Assembly: GCA_019973155.2 (NCBI GenBank)
Contig: BPQB01000085.1
Coordinates: forward strand, 62,001-126,000
Length of the DNA stretch: 64,000 nt
DNA from: Phanerochaete sordida
Taxonomy: Eukaryota; Basidiomycota; Agaricomycetes; Polyporales; Phanerochaetaceae
Reading direction: 5' to 3'
Position 1 is the first letter of the stretch; each line of letters begins with the position of its first letter. Both the position numbers and the translations under genes were made by a program. Below the pieces are notes generated by a model. It did not search any database. It worked only from the letters and a program-made list of their open reading frames with translations, and was not told the DNA's origin. This document shows, piece by piece, positions 57,815 to 64,000 of this stretch.

Positions 57815-59139
57815 TTTACGCGGATTTAATCATGTTGGGCGTACACTTTGTGTATTATGGGCGGACGGACAGTGCAAACAGTAATATCACTAGAATCACG
57901 ACTCGAATTTGGTATGGTCAGGTGCGAACCGTCCGTAGCTATCGGCAAGAATACGCACGCCGCGAATGGCGTCCGATGCTAACGACTCACTATTCTAAGT
58001 CCACTTGTTTCGCTCCCCAATCCAGGTGGACCCAATCCAGGTGGACCAGGTCTTTGTTCGGGACGCGTCACGCCGGTCATTCGCTGGTCGTCTGGTAAGT
58101 CAGACGTTCGTCTACCCGGTTGAAAAGTGGTGCTGATACTGACAAAACTTCCTTTGTAGTATGTCGCACGCTTCGTCATACATCTCGAGGGCAAAGCGCT
58201 TAGTCGATGAAGTTCGTGTAATTGGGAGGGGCATTTCCATGGTTCACTCAAACGGAAGCCGCCCCCTACGCAAGGTATGACATTGGCTTACGTTCACACC
58301 GTTGCCACTAACACCATTAACACAGAGACGAGATCATGCTCGCCGAGCGCGAATGCGGCGACTGCCACCTGCAAACGAACTCTTACACGCAGTCGTCTGC
58401 CTACTCCTAATTCGTCTCGCATAGCGCGTCGCTCTCTCCGGAGTCTTCGGAGGTGCAGTGCTATCATCCCCGCGCGTCCACCCTCATCAATATCAAATAT
58501 TCTGCTGCCACAGCCAGGCGCTGTAGGCCCAGGACTTCTGAGCAAAGCGACGTTCACCGACTGAGCGGCGAGCGGCGGGCGGCGTCAGGAGGCATCTCAC
58601 TCTGCTCTGGAGCCATCGGCCGGTCGCGCCCGCCAACGCCCCGGTTCCCGACTGCACCAGAGTGCGCATCATATCCCGGTTAGGTATGCGTTCTTGTTCG
58701 TGGGAACGGACACCGCGCACTTTCCCGCTGGCTCTGTGTCATGACCGGTCGCTTTGATCATACGGCATCCGCGCGGTCTTTTGCAACATAGAGTACAAGA
58801 GCCAGGCGTGAGCAGCATGGCCGAACGAAGGTCTGTCCATTCTACTGGATTAGGCCCGCGGCATGCGTTCTCATGCCCTTTATCCCCCGGCGGCAGTCGA
58901 TATCATGATCTCACCTCATGAACCTAGCCGGAGTCTCATGTCGCGCGGAAAAGCTTGCTGGGATGCCTGCAGGACGCGTGTTGCGGGCCGTACCCCAGGG
59001 CCAATGCTTTTGTGCACGCGGTTGAGGAAGTCGCCTCCTCCCCGTCTGAAAGGCACTCCTTGTCCGTCCTACGCCTCCCTTTGCCTCGCCCTTCCTCTTC
59101 CTACGTTCAGCAAGGCTGCCTTTCGATACACACCCCAGA
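57815..59139. other. intergenic with possible exon fragments
   Basis: About 1.3 kb. Exon-like pieces between good splice sites occur near 58.04-58.09, 58.16-58.27 and 58.33-58.41 kb on the plus strand (the last reads DEIMLAERECGDCHLQ). I could not join them into a single frame. Confidence 0.35.
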
Positions 59140-62028
59140 ATGTCAAGCTTCTCGCCTTCGGAAGTAAGAGCCATTCGGCTGCGTCGCCGTGTACTAGGCT
59201 GATCCTTTGTTCTGTAGGACGCATCCTCCGCTCAACGCGACATGCCGGGCGCATTTCCTACCGCGCAGCGACAGCTGCTGCCTCTACCCGTGACTCACAG
59301 CCCTCTTCACCCCGGTGATGCTTCGGTCAAGTCCGACGCCACAGCCTTGACGATATCGTCGTTGGCGCAACTATCAATCAACAAGGTGAAGAAGTCTAAG
59401 AAGAAGAAGAAGATCAGGTCCATCACCTCGGCCGACGCAAGTTCGACCCGGCTGTTGGAGGCGGCGAGGGGCATCGCCTCGCGCGTACCCAGCTGGCGGA
59501 AACCTGGGGCGGAAAACGGTGGACTGTCAGTCAGTCCCGGTGTGTCGCAGCGGCCACTGCAGATGAACCCTATCACGGCTCCTCCAACGAGTCAATCTAC
59601 AAGCCCGAGCCCGATTGAACACTTGCAGACCGTTCCCGGGATTTGCATAACCCCTGCCACACCGAAGAAAGCCAATCATGGCGCAACGAGTTCGCAGACG
59701 TACATGCCGGCGATACATCCACCCAACTATCCCGGCGTTTTACCTCGAGCCTGTACGCCCTCGCGTGCTGCCCGAGTTGCTCATCCGGTTGCGTCCCCCC
59801 GGTCAGCTCGCTCCTCGGTCCAGTCACCGGTCTGCTGTCAAGACCAAGCACAAACTTCGTGGTCCAGCGAAAGGTCTGCGACTCTAGCTGCCGTATCATT
59901 TGAAGATTCTGGAGACCCGCAGACTTCGTCGCCACAAACTATTCGAATCCCTACCCCAGTACGCCCGATTAATATCGCGCAGCTCTCTTCCATCAACTCC
60001 GCCAACGACGGAAGCGCAGAGCAGTACTCCTCTCTAGACCTCCCGCCCGAAAGCATCGCGTCTTCTATCAATCTTACTGGAACACCGAATGGGAATAACG
60101 TGACACCTAATCTTCCACCGTCTCCGCAGCCGTCTTTGTTGGATCCTGATCTCGTGAGTTGCAACAGTTATTTGCCGTAATCGTTTCCCGACTAATGATC
60201 GTAAAGAACATCAGCCCCTCGCCTCCGAAGTCAACATCGCAAGAGGAAGGGAGCGGTTGGCCGAACGTGGCGGAGAAGTTTGGCGAACACGACGGGAAGA
60301 AAGTGCGAGAATGGCACGATGAGCTGGATACCCTCCTAGTATTCGTGCGTAACTTCCGGTTCGGATCATGCCAGAGCTCTCATGTGTGCTGCACAGGCTG
60401 GGTTGTTTTCCGCCATAGTCACCGCCTTCATCATTGAATTCTACTCCGCGCTCCTCCCCGACAGCGACGGCAGACGCGAAAAGCAGATGACGCGCCTGTC
60501 GGAGCAGATGGAGCAGCTTACCATCTATCTTGTCTCGCAAGACCCTTCACAAATCAAGATCTATCCTCCCGTCCACTTCGAGAAGTTCGTGCCGCCGATC
60601 TCTGCCGTTTGGATGAACAGCTTGTGGTTCTCAAGTCTCCTCTGCGCGTTGATGGCTGCGGCCCTAGCAACGCTCACGAAGCAATGGCTTCGTCGCTACA
60701 TCGCTGTGGATTACTCCGCCTCGCGGGAGCGCGTTCGTCTGCGCGAGCACCGCTACAGCAGCCTCGTCCTCTGGATCGTTCCGCAAGCCATCGCTTCCCT
60801 CCCCGTATTACTCCGCATTGCCCTCAATCTCTTCTTTGCTGGGCTGCTCGTGCAGCTGTGGCAGCTGGACACCGCTCTCACGAGTGTATGCGTCATCTGG
60901 GTCGCGTTGTGGACTGCTGTGTACACGCTCGCAACGATCCTTCCTTCTGCATTTCCTAGATGCCCATATGCATCACCGGAAGCTCTCGCCTTCGCACATC
61001 TGGTTCGTGCCATACGTCGCGGCGTCAAGGGGAGGAAGTCGTTTTCCTGGGACGAGCGCGAGGAATCGTGCAAGCAAGACCCATCGCTAGACATGCGGGC
61101 CCTCGCAACTGCGGCGGTCACATTCTCTGACACGTTCCTAGAGAATCCCGTCAGAGAATGTGTTCGAGATCTACAGCCCCACGTAGTGCCATTGTTCATC
61201 GCCGAATGCTTCCGACACCGGCTCCAGAATTATGTGAAGGGCAGGATCATCTGGGGTGTAAAATCAAACGCTCAGCTGCATTTCTCAAAGTTCAGTCGTC
61301 AGGCAACTGCAGCTTTCGTCAATATGCTCCTAGATGCGACAGAGAGGTCTCTGAAAGGCGTCTCGAGTGAAGCTGGTTTCCATCTCTTGGCCATCAGTCA
61401 ATGTCTCGGTGACCTCCTCCGGTACAACTCCTGGCAGCTACCTAACGATATCGAAGAGCGCCTACGCCACTTCTTCAGGCATACCCTGGAGGCGCTGCAG
61501 CCTAACTTGCGCCATGCAGCAGCCCTGACGGAGAATATTACTTCAACTCTCTGCGCACGACCGGAGTTCTTAGAGCCTGGAATGTCGTCCAGTATGTCTC
61601 GCGTCTATCATGCTTCACGAGATCGCGACTGACATGCGAGAATCGCAGTCCTGCCGCAGCTGATGCAAAGTGCCGCGCCGTCATTCAAGGCTAGGGCCCC
61701 AGTTGAACACTCTTTGGAAGCCTGCATTGTTGTCCTCACTTTGCAGGACGTCTCAGATATTCACAGCCGAGAGATGGATCAGTTCGTTGCGATTCACACT
61801 GGACGCATTCGAGACGCAGCACTCAGGCTGAACATCGACAAGATGTCGCCTATGGACCGTACAACCTGTACGACATTACTCAATCGCTGCTCAGAGATGA
61901 TATCACGGCTCCCACCTTTCTCTGGCTCGAAAGGCCTGCGAATCGCACTGTCCGCGCTACGGAGCGCTATTGCAGCTGCAGTGCAGTCGACCGGCAAGCC
62001 ATCGAAGCGATCCTCCAAAATACTGTAG
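59140..62028 (+). CDS. DUF6535-domain membrane protein
   Basis: A mushroom-specific family of unknown function. A tiny first exon (MSSFSPSE, from 59140) joins in frame to the exon at 59219. A starting ATG at 59242 inside that exon is the alternative. Residues to about 330 are disordered, with a lysine tract KKSKKKKK and many SP/TP sites. The DUF6535 region begins near 60.2 kb: WPNVAEKFGEHDGKKVREWH, DELDTLLVFAGLFSAIVTAF, IIEFYSALLPD. It then runs MNSLWFSSLLCALMAAALAT, TKQWLRRYIAVDYSASRERV and VLWIVPQAIASLPVLLRIAL, with about four membrane spans ending near 60.95 kb. A helical soluble C-terminus follows and ends SKRSSKIL at 62028. The order matches the family: W..V...D, LLVFAGLFSA, then paired spans. 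Confidence 0.85.
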
Positions 62029-62295
62029 GAAACTGCACATCGAAGACGAGATCACGAGCGTACATGCCATGTCGTTTTCATACCGAATATGCCTCGAGTG
62101 TAGCATTGCCGTCGTAGATGTACAATCTAGCCTAGCCATATCGATTAATCGTAAATACAGCGACGTTGCTGTATGCTCCGCGAGGAAGATCCTCCCTAGG
62201 TCGACGCCAGGAACATAGCGACACATAGTGAGCCATCGGCGGTACAAGTTGAAGGATAGCTACATACCTCCATATGCTATACTTGGCGCATTGCG

Positions 62296-63163
62296 TTAGG
62301 GAATAGCAACCACCTTCGGCGATCCCCACATCCTCTTCTTCATCGTATAGTATTTGAAGAATAGGCACTGATCCTCTTCGACAAACAACTGCGGATCTGA
62401 TCCAGCAGCGATGTCCTGCTGGTGCAGTCTACGGGCGTAATCTGCGGCAATAACATCTCCATGCTCCATAAAGAGGGGAAATTCCTTCTCCTTCTCAACT
62501 GAGACGTTATTCGCTTCGTCAACCTCCACTGTGAACCGCCCAGAGCCGTTGAGCGCGATCGCGATCCAACGACTATCGACTTTCGTATGCCCGCGAACGA
62601 GGACAAGGTCTTCTTCGCGTATCTCCTGACTGAAGCACGTCAATGCGATGTCGATCCACTGTCGGTAGTTTTCTGCGAAGTGGGCCTCGAACTCGGCGTT
62701 CGGTGCCACCTCTTCGATAATGCCAGTTCCTAGGGATAAAACGACCGCACCAGGGCCGCCATTTGCAACGAAGTGAAATGTAATAGGGCTACAGTATTTT
62801 AGCTGAAGTACGCGACTGTGAAAGTGAACCTTACAAGGTCAGAGGTGCTGTCGCGGCGTTGAACTCCGCAAGCGTCGGCGACTTCAGTGAGATGTTCTTC
62901 GACATTTTTATCATATGCCTGATCGTCGACGTCGTTCGCTGCTCGATCTTGCACGACAGAGGTTCGTAGTCGTTTGGAAGAGCACCTCGGTTGAAGTCAT
63001 CATCAGGAGGCTTCATCACGTTGACCATCTGCTTGAAGTCGCCGCTTCCAAAAAACCCCACGTCTCCGATCTCGACAGGGCGTTCAGGGGACCACGGTGT
63101 GAATCCGATGTTGAGAGAAGACAGCGCCTTCTGGTAGATTGTACCAGGCCAAATGCCGTCCAT
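62296..63163 (-). CDS. Unrecognised mushroom-type soluble protein
   Basis: Two exons joined by one clean intron (about 62.83-62.79 kb) give about 265 residues. It begins MDGIWPGTIYQKALSSLNIG and FTPWSPERPVEIGDVGFFGS. Exon 2 has AVVLSLGTGIIEEVAPNAEF, YRQWIDIALTCFSQEIREED, LVLVRGHTKVDSRWIAIALN and DPQLFVEEDQCLFFKYYTMK, and ends at 62296. I recall many similar lineage-expanded proteins in Agaricomycetes with this opening (Y..AL..LN.G...W.P.....IGDVGF) and the 'D.....RG..K...W..A' block. None has a described function that I know. No membrane span or signal peptide is seen. The protein is soluble and probably cytosolic. Confidence 0.65.
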
Positions 63164-64000
63164 GTTTCGCTACGACTCGCGGGTCCCACTACCAGGCACC
63201 TTCTGGTGAGCAGGCATTTCAGACGACCTGGTGACGAATTTCCTCACCTTACTTGAAGTATTGTACAAGGGTGTGTGGCGTGTTGGAGAGGCAGCTGGAG
63301 TCGCGAGGAAAAGAGTAGGGACCGAGGACGGAGTGAGGCTGTGCATGACGGTCCGATAGTCGCTGCCGCACAGTGGGAAAGCTTCCAGAAAGCGCTCACG
63401 TTATTGTTGCATTCGTACGAGCACAGCGCATGACGATAGCGATTCAGGATGGTGACAACAATATCTTGGTGAATAATCGAGAGGAAAGCCTACAACCACC
63501 CGACCCCACCGTTCACTACAGGCGCGATGAGTCTGAGCCTACGATAGCCGCGGGAATATGAGAGGTTAGGTTCACTGAAAGAACCCACGGAGAAGGCAGA
63601 CCCCTTAGAGCACTGACCTGTCAGAAGACACCTTTGAGACTACGTCGAATCCCCTTCAAATGTATCAGAACGTCGTAAGTATATTTCAAGATTTCCTTTG
63701 GTAGACAGGACCTACCGAATGGACAATTCACTGCAGTGTTAGTGCAGCCGCCGCAGCCCGCCGCAGTTATGCAGCCGCGGAATCTGCAGGAATTTTGCTC
63801 ACCTCATCTACCGTTGACACTGCCTTGACTCGGATTCGGCTGTGATAATGACTTAAGAGACTAATCGCTTCTACGGCACTGCTGCGACCTGTGCATGTGA
63901 TCCGTTGCGCAGCCGCCTTGATCGTTCCGGGGCACGCTCAACCTCGTCGCGACGAGTCATTCGATAAGACGTATAAGAGGTCGGTCAAGTTGGCATTTAT
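63164..64000. other. intergenic (window edge)
   Basis: No supported gene. A short imperfect CCGCCGCAG-type repeat lies at about 63750. Confidence 0.5.

Overview
The window is nuclear DNA of a wood-decay-type mushroom (Agaricomycetes, most likely Polyporales). Genes are GC-rich, closely spaced on both strands and cut by many introns of about 45-65 nt. The lineage-expanded families DUF6533 and DUF6535 and an F-box family are all present. I saw no tRNA, rRNA, intact transposon, CRISPR array or virus-derived gene.

Layout. 0.5-5.4 kb (minus): a DUF6533 membrane protein and a Pex8-like peroxin. 5.7-8.6 kb (minus): mitochondrial alternative oxidase and a small mitochondrial-type membrane protein. 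8.7-12 kb: a Zn2Cys6 transcription factor. 12.4-13.3 kb: pyridoxamine phosphate oxidase. 14.9-18.8 kb: a Kelch-BTB protein of the Ral2/LZTR1 type. 19.2-21.2 kb: a CHFR-like RING ubiquitin ligase. 22.0-23.9 kb: a decayed second copy of the Pex8-like gene. 25.3-29.5 kb: two more DUF6533 genes. 31.2-34.6 kb: a second Zn2Cys6 factor. 36.5-37.7 kb: a secreted class 3 lipase. 38.0-45.7 kb: a small membrane protein, a Spo71/Mug56-like PH-domain protein, mitochondrial uS12, the SUMO ligase Nse2 and a small unknown gene. 46.1-50.7 kb: three tandem F-box-like genes. 51.0-57.8 kb: Derlin, a nucleoside-diphosphate-kinase-like protein lacking its catalytic histidine, the sterol dehydrogenase Erg26 and the mitochondrial CDP-DAG synthase Tam41. 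59.1-63.2 kb: a DUF6535 membrane protein and an unrecognised protein.

The main structural result is an inverted segmental duplication. The pair 'Pex8-like gene then DUF6533 gene' occurs on the minus strand at 5.3-0.5 kb and again on the plus strand at 22.0-27 kb, in the same relative order. In the second copy the Pex8-like gene is dead, with intron sequence still alignable, while the DUF6533 part has two members. The second-copy DNA between about 24 and 27 kb is visibly AT-richer than its surroundings.

Most other genes are housekeeping: mitochondrial function (alternative oxidase, uS12, Tam41), ER and sterol metabolism (Derlin, Erg26), ubiquitin/SUMO signalling (CHFR-like, Nse2) and Ras-type signalling (Kelch-BTB). 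Exon boundaries were read by eye from reading frame and splice consensus, so internal exons of the larger genes are approximate.
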